Below, in pieces: positions 9,698 to 17,096 of a DNA stretch of 64,000 nt. The position numbers were made by a program, and so were the translations under genes. Source of the stretch: CBDCVY01 sp965223245. GTDB taxonomy: Bacteria > Nitrospinota > Nitrospinia > Nitrospinales > Nitrospinaceae. Each line of letters begins with the position of its first letter. Within the stretch, counting starts at the first letter, position 1. The notes under the pieces are model-generated. The model made no database searches. It was given only the letters and a program-made list of their open reading frames with translations, and had not been told where the DNA came from. The stretch is taken from assembly GCA_965223245.1 (NCBI GenBank), contig CBDCVY010000013.1, positions 1,984,001-2,048,000 of the forward strand, written 5' to 3'.

Positions 9698-9828
9698 CTT
9701 TACATAAGTGAGAATCTAGAATGAACCACAATAAGCTTAAAGAAGGAGCCCCCTGTTCGCCCTCTTTTCTAAAGAGGGTCGGGGTGATTCACCTTCAGGG
9801 GTTTTGTGCTTTCATAACTTATGTAAAG
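9698..9828. repeat. 131-nt nested palindromic element (REP/MITE-like)
   Basis: The outer arms CTTTACATAAGT (9698-9709) and ACTTATGTAAAG (9817-9828) are perfectly complementary over 12 bp. Further pairings nest inside: ATGAA 9721-9725 with TTCAT 9811-9815, CACAA 9727-9731 with TTGTG 9804-9808, GAAGG 9742-9746 with CCTTC 9792-9796, CCCC 9749-9752 with GGGG 9781-9784, and an 8-bp hairpin 9760-9767/9771-9778 around TCT. The whole block folds as one long interrupted hairpin on either strand. It looks like a dispersed palindromic repeat or a structured RNA domain; copy number in the genome is unknown. Confidence 0.7.
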
Positions 9829-9866
9829 CTCTTCTTACCCTATGGCCAGGCAATAGTAGACGCAAA

Positions 9867-10012
9867 AAAATACCAATTGTTAGAGACCCTATTTATATAT
9901 GTATATCATTGGGCGAGCAAACAATCCCCCTACAGGGAGCTTTCCCGAAAACCGCTCATTCCCCGCTAATGACTGCTCTATTTGGATCGAGAGTGGGAAC
10001 TCTAGATTGGAA
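9867..10012 (-). ncRNA. Candidate structured leader or small RNA upstream of aclB
   Basis: Reading the minus strand from the predicted start near 10012, the RNA is GC-richer than its surroundings and offers short hairpins: CCCACU pairs with AGCGGG, CUCCC-UGUA-GGGGG forms a tight stem-loop, and GAGC pairs with GCUC. A run of seven U follows at 9873-9867. I cannot match it to a known RNA family by eye. It could be a 5' leader element of aclBA, an independent sRNA, or a remnant of a mobile repeat. Confidence 0.3.
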
Positions 10013-10018
10013 CGCACT

Positions 10019-10046
10019 ATTTTAAAAAAATTAACGATTTTGTCAA
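10019..10046 (-). promoter_or_regulatory. Candidate promoter upstream of the aclBA leader
   Basis: On the minus strand TTGACA (10046-10041) is followed after 16 bp by TAAAAT (10024-10019), five of six matches to the -10 consensus. Transcription would start near 10012 and read toward aclB, leaving an untranslated leader of about 410 nt. Confidence 0.5.
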
Positions 10047-10195
10047 CGGAATTGGGCAAATCCCTATAAAATATGTAGGAAAATCGAAACTCTCATTCAA
10101 TTTTTCCTATTTAAGCAAATAAACTTTTTGAATTTCTTTCGATAGTATCTGTAATTCTCAATAATTATCCTTTTCAATTACCTATTTCATAAAAA

Positions 10196-10240
10196 AAGCC
10201 CGTGAGCCTGACGAATATTATTCGCCAAACCCACAGGCTT
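10196..10240 (-). terminator. Strong terminator of the DUF11 surface-protein gene
   Basis: On the minus strand this 45-nt segment folds into an uninterrupted 21-bp stem (several G-U pairs) with a 3-nt AAU loop, immediately followed by a U tract (A residues at 10191-10197 on the plus strand). It lies 24 bp beyond the stop of the 1878-residue protein. Confidence 0.85.
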
Positions 10241-10263
10241 GATTTTTTAATTAAAAAGGAGTT

Positions 10264-13200
10264 CTATTTCTTTTTACCTCCTTTTCCACCACCTTTTCCA
10301 CCACCGCCAGAACCTTCACCATCACTTTGATGGTCACAAACGATTACATCGGCGTGGGCAATGATGTATAACGCTTGCTCTTCAAAGCTTCCTAATTGGT
10401 AGGTTACACTACCATCAGGATTTACCGTAGCAAGGTCATTGGAGTTAAATTGGCCTGGTGCTGCTGGATCCGGTCCATTATCAGCTTCTGTAGACACATT
10501 CAGGTGCGTATTCAGAAGCACGAAGCCCTCATCCAGCATGTAGGTTACCGTGGCATTGGCTGGATCAGAGTAATCAATGATCACTTTACCCACTAGTGTA
10601 CCTTTGCTTAGGTCATTTCCACCCGCTCCGGTGTAAAGGTCAGCTTCATAAGTTTGACCCGCTTCCAGAGGACCTAATTGCCATCCCCATCGATCAGCAG
10701 TCAGACCTAAATCGATGAAAGTTGTACTTAAAGCACCACCCAAGTACGCGAAGCCGGTTTCATCAAAACAATCGACCGGAACTTCGTCATCATCCTCGTC
10801 TTCAGGAACTGGCGGAGGATTGTTCGGGTCATCATCATCGTCACTGTTGACAAAAGCTACGTTTTTGACAACCTTAGCTTGGACATCGTCCTGAGTCACT
10901 TCCACACCAACAATTAGAGGATCATTGGTCGGATCAACAGGACAGGTTCCACCAGGTGCAACAGCATCACATTCCTCTAATGAAGTACCCGCAGGAACCA
11001 CGGCACCATCCAAGATGATATCTCTATCATCAGTAACGACCATATCAAGAGTTACGTTACCGGTGTTTGTGGCTAAAATTTCAAAATAAACTACATCACC
11101 TAAAGAGATGCCGCCATTACCGTCGTTATCATCGAAGTCAACTTCACCTGTATCGGTTCTAACAACAGTTTTAACGATATCGTGCGCCGGATTCTGCGGT
11201 AACGGCTCGGTATGATCGTCAGGATCGTCTACCGGACAACCTTGTGCCGTACACTGACTCGTTGTCAACGCCTCATTATAAAACGATCCGTTATCAACAT
11301 CCGCTTGCGTCAACGTATAACTACCGGTAAAGGTTGTGCTGTCAGAGTCACCTGGTGCCAAACTGGCTATCGGACCGCCACTAACTGTCACGCCACCAAT
11401 AGTATCTGCCAGCGTAATATTGGTTAACGTCACATTACCAATATTACTCACCGTGAAGTTGTAGCTGATCGTTTCGCCTGCATCAGCAAAACCATCGCCG
11501 TTCTCATCCTGGAAACTTCCTGTCTTCTCTAACTCAATTCCAGGATTCTGTGGCAACGGCTCGGTATGATCATCAGGATCGTCTACCGGACAACCTTGAG
11601 CCGTACACTGACCCGTTGTCAACGCAGTGTTAAAGAACGATCCGTTATCAACATCCGCTTGCGTCAACGTATAACTACCGGTAAAGGTTGTGTTGTCAGA
11701 AGCACCCGGCGCCAACGTAGCAATCGGTCCTCCACTAACTGTCACTCCACCCACAGTGTCCGCCAACGTCACATTAGTTAACGTCACATTACCAATATTA
11801 CTCACCGTGAAGTTGTAGCTGATCGTTTCGCCTGCATCAGCAAAACCATCGCCGTTCTCATCCTGGAAACTTCCTGTCTTCTCTAACTCAATTCCAGGAT
11901 TCTGTGGCAACGGCTCGGTATGATCATCAGGATCGTCTACCGGACAACCTTGAGCCGTACACTGACCCGTTGTCAACGCAGTGTTAAAGAACGATCCGTT
12001 ATCAACATCCGCTTGCGTCAACGTATAACTACCGGTAAAGGTTGTGTTGTCAGAAGCACCCGGCGCCAACGTAGCAATCGGTCCTCCACTAACTGTCACT
12101 CCACCCACAGTGTCCGCCAACGTCACATTAGTTAACGTCACATTACCAATATTGGTCACGGTAAAGTTGTAACTGATTGTTTCACCCACCTGGGCAAACC
12201 CATCACCGTTCTCATCCTGGAAACTTCCTGTCTTCTCTAAATCAATTCCAGGATTCTGCGGTAACGGCTCGGTATGATCGTCAGGATCGTCTACCGGACA
12301 ACCTTGAGCCGTACACTGACCCGTTGTCAACGCAGTGTTAAAGAACGATCCGTTATCAACATCCGCTTGCGTCAACGTATAACTACCGGTGAAGGTCGTG
12401 TTGTCAGAAGCACCCGGCGCCAACGTAGCAATCGGTCCGCCACTAACTGTCACTCCACCCACAGTGTCCGCCAACGTCACATTAGTTAACGTCACATTAC
12501 CAATATTACTCACCGTGAAGTTGTAACTGATTGTTTCACCCACCTGGGCAAACCCATCACCGTTCTCATCCTGGAAACTTCCTGTCTTCTCTAACTCAAT
12601 TCCAGGATTCTGTGGCAACGGTTCGTCATGATCATCCTCATCTGTTGCACAATCAACTGAACCATCCGGACAATCACCCGTGGTAAGTGCTAAATTATCA
12701 CGATGTCCCGCATCTATGTCGGCTTGAGTTATTACATAGCTGCCGGTACATTGAACGCTTTCACCCGGATCCAGAATACCGTCAAACGCTCCACAATCTA
12801 CAGTGATCACAGGATCGGTAACATCTACATTGGTCAAGGTTACATTACCCGTGTTAGTCACATCCAAAGTGTAGCTGATAGTTTCACCGACTTGAGCAAA
12901 TCCGTCACCACTCTCATCCTGGAATTCACCTTCCTTGACAATCTGAATCTTTGGATCTTGTGGTAATGGTTCATCGTCATCATCCTCATCTTCTGCACAA
13001 TCGACTGAACCATCCGGACAATCGCCTGTAGCAAGCGCTAAATTCTCACGATGGCCCGCATCTATGTCGGCTTGAGTTATTACATAGCTGCCGGTACATT
13101 GCACGCTTTCACCCGGATCCAGAATGCCGTCAAACGCTCCACAATCTACAGTGATCACAGGATCGGTAACATCAACATTAGTCAAGGTTACATTACCCGT

Positions 13201-15900
13201 GTTAGTCACATCCAAAGTGTAGCTGATAGTTTCACCGACCTGGGCAAACCCGTCACCATTCTCATCCTGGAATTCACCTTCCTTGATGATTTCAATCTTC
13301 GGATCCTGGTTAATTGTCAAAACCACTTCATCCGTTAGATTGAATGGCTCAAAACATCCGCCTTCAGGAGCTTCAATAGCTAATTGAGCTGAGTTCGTTA
13401 ACGTACCTGCTTCAATATCATCCTGAGTGATGCTGTAAGTCATTTGACAATTAATGGACGCATTGGGTGCTAAAGTCTGCGGCCCAACAGGACAATCACC
13501 ATTGATGATTCCAGTCAGTCCATCAGTTAGAGTGGCTATTACGGAAGAAGTTCCATTGTTAGTTGCACTAAACTGATAGGTAATCTCATCATCAACCGCT
13601 AACTCAGCAGACGAGCCTTCTACATATTCAACCCCATTAATTAACAGAGTTTTTGTGAAGCTCACATCCACATTCGGGTCAATGGTGACAATAACCGGCT
13701 GGGATTGCTCCATCAGATCATCACCTACTGGAACACCACCCACCGCACTGGCAGTATTCGTAATCAAACATGCATCTACATCGGTTTGAGCTACAGTGTA
13801 TCCAACGATAACATCACAACCCGCTCCCGCCAACAAATTGGCAGAACATTCTGCATTGGCAGTTCCGGTTAAATCATCGGAAACCGTAACAGGTGATAAA
13901 GGCAGGTTACCCGTATTCAACACCATAATTTCGTAGAACAGGTTATCCCCTGCAGTAATACTTCCTGAGTCATCATTATCTTGAACACAGGAAACATCCG
14001 GAATTTGTTCTCCCGGGTTGTTGGGGTCTTCCATGAAATTCACATCCGGATCAGAGCAATCTTTTAGAAGATTAATCGATTTTGTTACCTCCATTGCCGG
14101 AGTGCCAATTTTAATTATGGCGTCATCATCATCGGTAACCTCGTTACCTGAAAAAACATCATTGCCAACAACCGTAGCAATATTGATTAATTGACAAATC
14201 TCTACTCCGTTCCCATCATCCATACAAGTTACACCTGGAGTTAATTTTGTAACATTGCTCAAGGTACAAGTGTAATTCCAGGTTTCATCCGATTCCAAAA
14301 TGGAATTACCATTTGTATCGCCAGCCACAAAGGTAACAGGAGAACATCGATCATCGGTAACAACAACGTTTTCTACTGCATTATTAGTAGTTACCTCATA
14401 AGAATAAACCGCATCCTCGCCTTCAAAAATCAGCATTTTATCGACACTCTTTATAATGTCGATTTGAGATTCCGCTGGAATAGTACCATGCGCATTAGTA
14501 GGCTCAGTAACTACGTTGTTATCAGGATTTAAATCCGGAAAATTAAAAAATACTTCCGCCACATTACATAAATCCGGAACGCCGGAAAGATTTCCATCAT
14601 CACTTTGTGAACAAAATCCATCCACCGCTGCAGTATCCGAATCATTTGAAAGACCATCCACGGGTTGGTTAGGTAGTTGAACAACTATTTCGATATCTAC
14701 AATTTCTCCGGGTTCCACGTTGAACAAATCACAGGTTACTGTGTGTGAACCACCATCATAAGAACAACTTCTACCCTGAGGAACCGGATCCGTTATAACC
14801 GCTGCACTGACAAATTCGGTTTTTGAATCTAAAGTATCTTCAACCACAACAAAGGTAGCCGTATCTGTTTCATGGGTATTGGTTACCTGCAAGGTATAGG
14901 TCAATGGAGGATAAACAATTACTGGGTTTCCATCTACAATTTGCGCAGTTCCTTCCAAAGGATCCGGGCTATCATGTTTTTCAATTACTAAATCAATTTC
15001 TGGGACAACTCCCACCAAATCTTTAATTTGTTTCAGAGGTACTGTTTGATTTCCCGCTGAAATGGTGTTGGCAGGTGTAGAGCTATCAACTGGTTGCCCA
15101 TCTATTTCGACCACTTTTCCATGGATAATAGACGCCTGTAAATTCCCGGTAGGGGATTCTCCATTACATCCAAGACGGGCATCAATACGAAAAATAACCG
15201 TTTCACCGGGTTCCAGGTCATCGATTTGAACACTGGAAAGGACATCGGATCCCGCAGTAAAAGCCGGTCCCGTCAAAGTCCCATTTAAATCGGTACCATC
15301 ATGTGGGTCTGCTCCAGCAGAAACAAAGGTAACCGTACTCCCTAATGACCCGATAAGAATATTACTATCGCCCAAAACCGGGTTGATTTGAAAATCATCG
15401 TTAATACCCGAATCTAAACCAAAAAATCCAGTACCAGGATTGTTTCCGGTATCATCGTCCCCGTTTTCAACAGCGCCATAATTGATGAGCGTATTATCTA
15501 TGGAAGTATAAGCAGCTCCGGATTGCCCGGTTGTATCAGCCGTAAAACTAAAATCCAATTGTATGGTCTGGTTCCCGACAGCTCCGGGGTCCACATCGAT
15601 TTTCACCATATGAGAAACTAAATCACCACATGCGTAATCGGAAGCTTCCAATTCCTCACGGATATCAGCCGTTTCATTATTAGTCCCATCATTAAAAGCT
15701 CCACCCCCAGTGGAATGGGTATAGGTAAATGGAGCAGCTCCAACGAAATTCAAACTAAAATCTCCACCATCGGCATAGGCCTTAATTGGATTTAAGGATA
15801 GAAAAGCACCCAATAAAAATGACACCAAAAAGAGTAATAAATTACTTTTTAAAAAGTATCTTTGGGTTTCCCTATTCTTTCTTTTTCCTCTGTTACTCAT
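10264..15900 (-). CDS. Giant secreted DUF11-repeat surface protein
   Basis: 1878 residues. A basic N-terminus and hydrophobic segment (about 22-44, cleavage near AYA) form a signal peptide. Then come several diverged DUF11/COG1361-type beta-sandwich domains, six near-identical tandem copies (about residues 867-1571), another DUF11 unit, and a unique C-terminal domain ending in a Gly/Lys tail (GSGGGGKGGGKGGKKK). Most repeats carry an EF-hand-like loop such as DENGDGFAQVGE, a probable calcium site. Many acidic residues and paired cysteines are present. No LPXTG or PEP-CTERM sorting signal is seen, so anchoring is unclear. GGAGG precedes the ATG, with a strong promoter upstream and terminator downstream. 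Probable role: extracellular matrix, S-layer-like or adhesin component (inference). Confidence 0.85.
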   Translation of the reverse strand: MSNRGKRKNRETQRYFLKSNLLLFLVSFLLGAFLSLNPIKAYADGGDFSLNFVGAAPFTYTHSTGGGAFNDGTNNETADIREELEASDYACGDLVSHMVKIDVDPGAVGNQTIQLDFSFTADTTGQSGAAYTSIDNTLINYGAVENGDDDTGNNPGTGFFGLDSGINDDFQINPVLGDSNILIGSLGSTVTFVSAGADPHDGTDLNGTLTGPAFTAGSDVLSSVQIDDLEPGETVIFRIDARLGCNGESPTGNLQASIIHGKVVEIDGQPVDSSTPANTISAGNQTVPLKQIKDLVGVVPEIDLVIEKHDSPDPLEGTAQIVDGNPVIVYPPLTYTLQVTNTHETDTATFVVVEDTLDSKTEFVSAAVITDPVPQGRSCSYDGGSHTVTCDLFNVEPGEIVDIEIVVQLPNQPVDGLSNDSDTAAVDGFCSQSDDGNLSGVPDLCNVAEVFFNFPDLNPDNNVVTEPTNAHGTIPAESQIDIIKSVDKMLIFEGEDAVYSYEVTTNNAVENVVVTDDRCSPVTFVAGDTNGNSILESDETWNYTCTLSNVTKLTPGVTCMDDGNGVEICQLINIATVVGNDVFSGNEVTDDDDAIIKIGTPAMEVTKSINLLKDCSDPDVNFMEDPNNPGEQIPDVSCVQDNDDSGSITAGDNLFYEIMVLNTGNLPLSPVTVSDDLTGTANAECSANLLAGAGCDVIVGYTVAQTDVDACLITNTASAVGGVPVGDDLMEQSQPVIVTIDPNVDVSFTKTLLINGVEYVEGSSAELAVDDEITYQFSATNNGTSSVIATLTDGLTGIINGDCPVGPQTLAPNASINCQMTYSITQDDIEAGTLTNSAQLAIEAPEGGCFEPFNLTDEVVLTINQDPKIEIIKEGEFQDENGDGFAQVGETISYTLDVTNTGNVTLTNVDVTDPVITVDCGAFDGILDPGESVQCTGSYVITQADIDAGHRENLALATGDCPDGSVDCAEDEDDDDEPLPQDPKIQIVKEGEFQDESGDGFAQVGETISYTLDVTNTGNVTLTNVDVTDPVITVDCGAFDGILDPGESVQCTGSYVITQADIDAGHRDNLALTTGDCPDGSVDCATDEDDHDEPLPQNPGIELEKTGSFQDENGDGFAQVGETISYNFTVSNIGNVTLTNVTLADTVGGVTVSGGPIATLAPGASDNTTFTGSYTLTQADVDNGSFFNTALTTGQCTAQGCPVDDPDDHTEPLPQNPGIDLEKTGSFQDENGDGFAQVGETISYNFTVTNIGNVTLTNVTLADTVGGVTVSGGPIATLAPGASDNTTFTGSYTLTQADVDNGSFFNTALTTGQCTAQGCPVDDPDDHTEPLPQNPGIELEKTGSFQDENGDGFADAGETISYNFTVSNIGNVTLTNVTLADTVGGVTVSGGPIATLAPGASDNTTFTGSYTLTQADVDNGSFFNTALTTGQCTAQGCPVDDPDDHTEPLPQNPGIELEKTGSFQDENGDGFADAGETISYNFTVSNIGNVTLTNITLADTIGGVTVSGGPIASLAPGDSDSTTFTGSYTLTQADVDNGSFYNEALTTSQCTAQGCPVDDPDDHTEPLPQNPAHDIVKTVVRTDTGEVDFDDNDGNGGISLGDVVYFEILATNTGNVTLDMVVTDDRDIILDGAVVPAGTSLEECDAVAPGGTCPVDPTNDPLIVGVEVTQDDVQAKVVKNVAFVNSDDDDDPNNPPPVPEDEDDDEVPVDCFDETGFAYLGGALSTTFIDLGLTADRWGWQLGPLEAGQTYEADLYTGAGGNDLSKGTLVGKVIIDYSDPANATVTYMLDEGFVLLNTHLNVSTEADNGPDPAAPGQFNSNDLATVNPDGSVTYQLGSFEEQALYIIAHADVIVCDHQSDGEGSGGGGKGGGKGGKKK
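11189..12604 (-). repeat. Four 354-bp tandem repeats inside the surface-protein gene
   Basis: Units at 11189-11542, 11543-11896, 11897-12250 and 12251-12604 are in frame and nearly identical, each encoding one 118-residue DUF11 domain. The second and third units match almost base for base over their first 230 bp, while the EF-hand-like segment alternates between two sequence types (FADAGE, FAQVGE), so the copies are mosaics. This indicates recent duplication and gene conversion; copy number probably varies between strains. Confidence 0.9.
12605..13300 (-). repeat. Two 348-bp tandem repeats inside the surface-protein gene
   Basis: Units at 12605-12952 and 12953-13300 are a second repeat type, 116 residues each, near-identical to each other and clearly related to the adjoining 354-bp units. 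Each contains paired cysteines (VTVDCGAFDG, SVQCTGSY, LATGDCPDG) absent from the same positions in the 354-bp type, plus the EF-hand-like loop. Confidence 0.88.
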
Positions 15901-16298
15901 TTTTCCTCCCGGGCAGCTTCACCTTAATAACCATTTTTCAACATTTTTTAAATTTACAATTCACTTTATCTATAAATAACTCTAGTGGGGTATTAAAATT
16001 TTCCACGAAATAATCCATTAGTTAGACCTTAATTTTTGGCTTAGCTTATAATAAATTCGGCATATATTGTCAATAGCCAAAAATTCGACTTATCAATAAA
16101 TATCGAATAGGCGATAAAAACAAGCACACCTATTTTAGGCAGGCCCTTTATTTACAAGGGTTTCTGAAATCTTTCTTTCCCGAAATTTTTTTTATTTTTT
16201 TTAAGAAATTTTTAATTTCGAAGCAAAATCTAATGGATAGATTAAATTTTTGGAGGGAAACTTTTTCAATGCAAATTAAATAATAATGGGGAATTTAA
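15901..16298. other. AT-rich regulatory gap upstream of the surface-protein gene
   Basis: About 400 bp without a gene. It holds the ribosome-binding site and leader of the surface-protein gene, its promoter with flanking inverted repeat (16031-16085), a second small inverted repeat ATTCGA/TCGAAT (16083-16088 and 16103-16108), and a T-rich stretch near 16185-16215. No terminator with a clear stem was found for the aldolase gene that ends at 16299. Confidence 0.6.
16031..16085 (-). promoter_or_regulatory. Promoter of the surface-protein gene bracketed by an 11-bp inverted repeat
   Basis: On the minus strand TTGACA (16073-16068), 17 bp, TATAAG (16050-16045) forms a near-consensus sigma-70 promoter reading toward the DUF11 gene. 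Perfect inverted repeats AATTTTTGGCT (16031-16041) and AGCCAAAAATT (16075-16085) flank it, one arm beside the start-site region and the other just upstream of -35. The arrangement suggests a two-site operator or a DNA cruciform. The predicted leader is about 140 nt. Confidence 0.65.
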
Positions 16299-17096
16299 TT
16301 AGGAATAGAAAAGCCTTTTGTTTAACTCGTTCACTCTAAGATTTTTCTCATTCTCTGAAATAAACTTTTGAGAACAATCTTGATTGAGCATCAAGATTTC
16401 AAATTCCAATGCATGCCGGACAGCATTGGAATAGGTTTGGTGAGGGTACACATCGAAGGTAACAATGCGCGTATTAAATTTATCTGGTTTTATTTTTTTA
16501 AGTAATCCATCTATGGATTCAGGTGAGATTCCGCCGCCCACGGATACTTTCAACCCATACTTGCGGATTTTTTGAACCGCCTTTTCTACCACTTGCTGTA
16601 AATTAGGATCGGTCACACTCTTATTCATGGACTTGGAAAGATCGCTACAACCAAGGGTAATTTCATCAAGTTCCTTTGCAAAAGGGCTTTCTAAAATAGA
16701 ATCTAATTGCTCAATTGAAACTTTGGTCTCAATGTTTATATGTTTTTTAATTCTTTTGTACTGAATGGGAGTAGCGTAACTTTTAATAGCTTCAATAAAG
16801 TTTTCTAAACCATATTCTGATTCCACCATCGGAGCGATTAATCCTTCAATCGGTAAATTCAATAATTGTTTGATATCATTGCGTGCGTTTGGTCCACCAA
16901 TTTTCACCATAATGGGTATGGTATCCAGACTGATCTCAGACCAAAAAGCAATTTGCGCAATAGTCATTCCCGCATCTTCTGTCGATAGCTTTATACAAGA
17001 CGCATTAAATCTTTCCACCAATTCAACCATCGCAGCTTTTTCCGAGGCAACTTTTGAATAAGGAACCACTTTAAGAGCCGCACGACGAGTTTTCAT
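16299..17096 (-). CDS. HpcH/HpaI-like aldolase (citrate-lyase-beta/PEP-pyruvate TIM barrel)
   Basis: 265 residues with a TIM-barrel reading frame of the HpcH/HpaI or CitE superfamily. Seen: MVKIGGPNARNDI, then LIAPMVESEYGLENF with the metal-binding glutamate of the 'P-M-V-E' motif, TLGCSDLSKSM in the second metal position (aspartate), and a C-terminal SVGGGISPESI barrel strand. The family cleaves or forms C-C bonds in 3-hydroxy-3-acyl acids using Mg2+ and enolates. Its start overlaps the stop of the ATP-grasp/FMN fusion by one base (TAATG), a hallmark of translational coupling, so the two probably act in one pathway. The substrate is unknown. Other possible readings are a malyl/citramalyl-CoA lyase-like enzyme or a non-catalytic relative. 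Confidence 0.7.
   Translation of the reverse strand: MKTRRAALKVVPYSKVASEKAAMVELVERFNASCIKLSTEDAGMTIAQIAFWSEISLDTIPIMVKIGGPNARNDIKQLLNLPIEGLIAPMVESEYGLENFIEAIKSYATPIQYKRIKKHINIETKVSIEQLDSILESPFAKELDEITLGCSDLSKSMNKSVTDPNLQQVVEKAVQKIRKYGLKVSVGGGISPESIDGLLKKIKPDKFNTRIVTFDVYPHQTYSNAVRHALEFEILMLNQDCSQKFISENEKNLRVNELNKRLFYS

Larger units (their letters stand above)
9600..10195. other. Long structured intergenic region upstream of aclB
   Basis: No convincing gene. Overlapping plus-strand frames of 82 and 73 codons exist (9721-9969 and 9804-10025) but both lie on palindromic DNA, have no ribosome-binding site and read like translated repeat. The region contains a 131-nt nested palindrome, a GC-richer block (about 9905-10010) with several short hairpins, and a good minus-strand promoter near 10019-10046. 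The minus-strand RNA would be a leader of about 410 nt for aclBA, or a separate small RNA ending at the run of T on that strand near 9867-9873. Confidence 0.6.

Noticed and set aside
9721..10025. Two overlapping plus-strand frames (82 and 73 codons) upstream of aclB
   Set aside because: They run through the palindrome and the structured block, have no ribosome-binding site and no recognisable protein features; repeat-derived frames are more likely.
11189..13300. Evenly spaced direct repeats that could suggest a CRISPR or minisatellite
   Set aside because: Units are 348-354 bp, in frame, and translate to DUF11 domains. The matching plus-strand frames are mirror shadows.
16141..16160. CCCTT/AAGGG hairpin as terminator for the aldolase gene
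   Set aside because: Arms are only 5 bp and it sits more than 130 bp beyond the gene, with no U tract directly after it on the minus strand.
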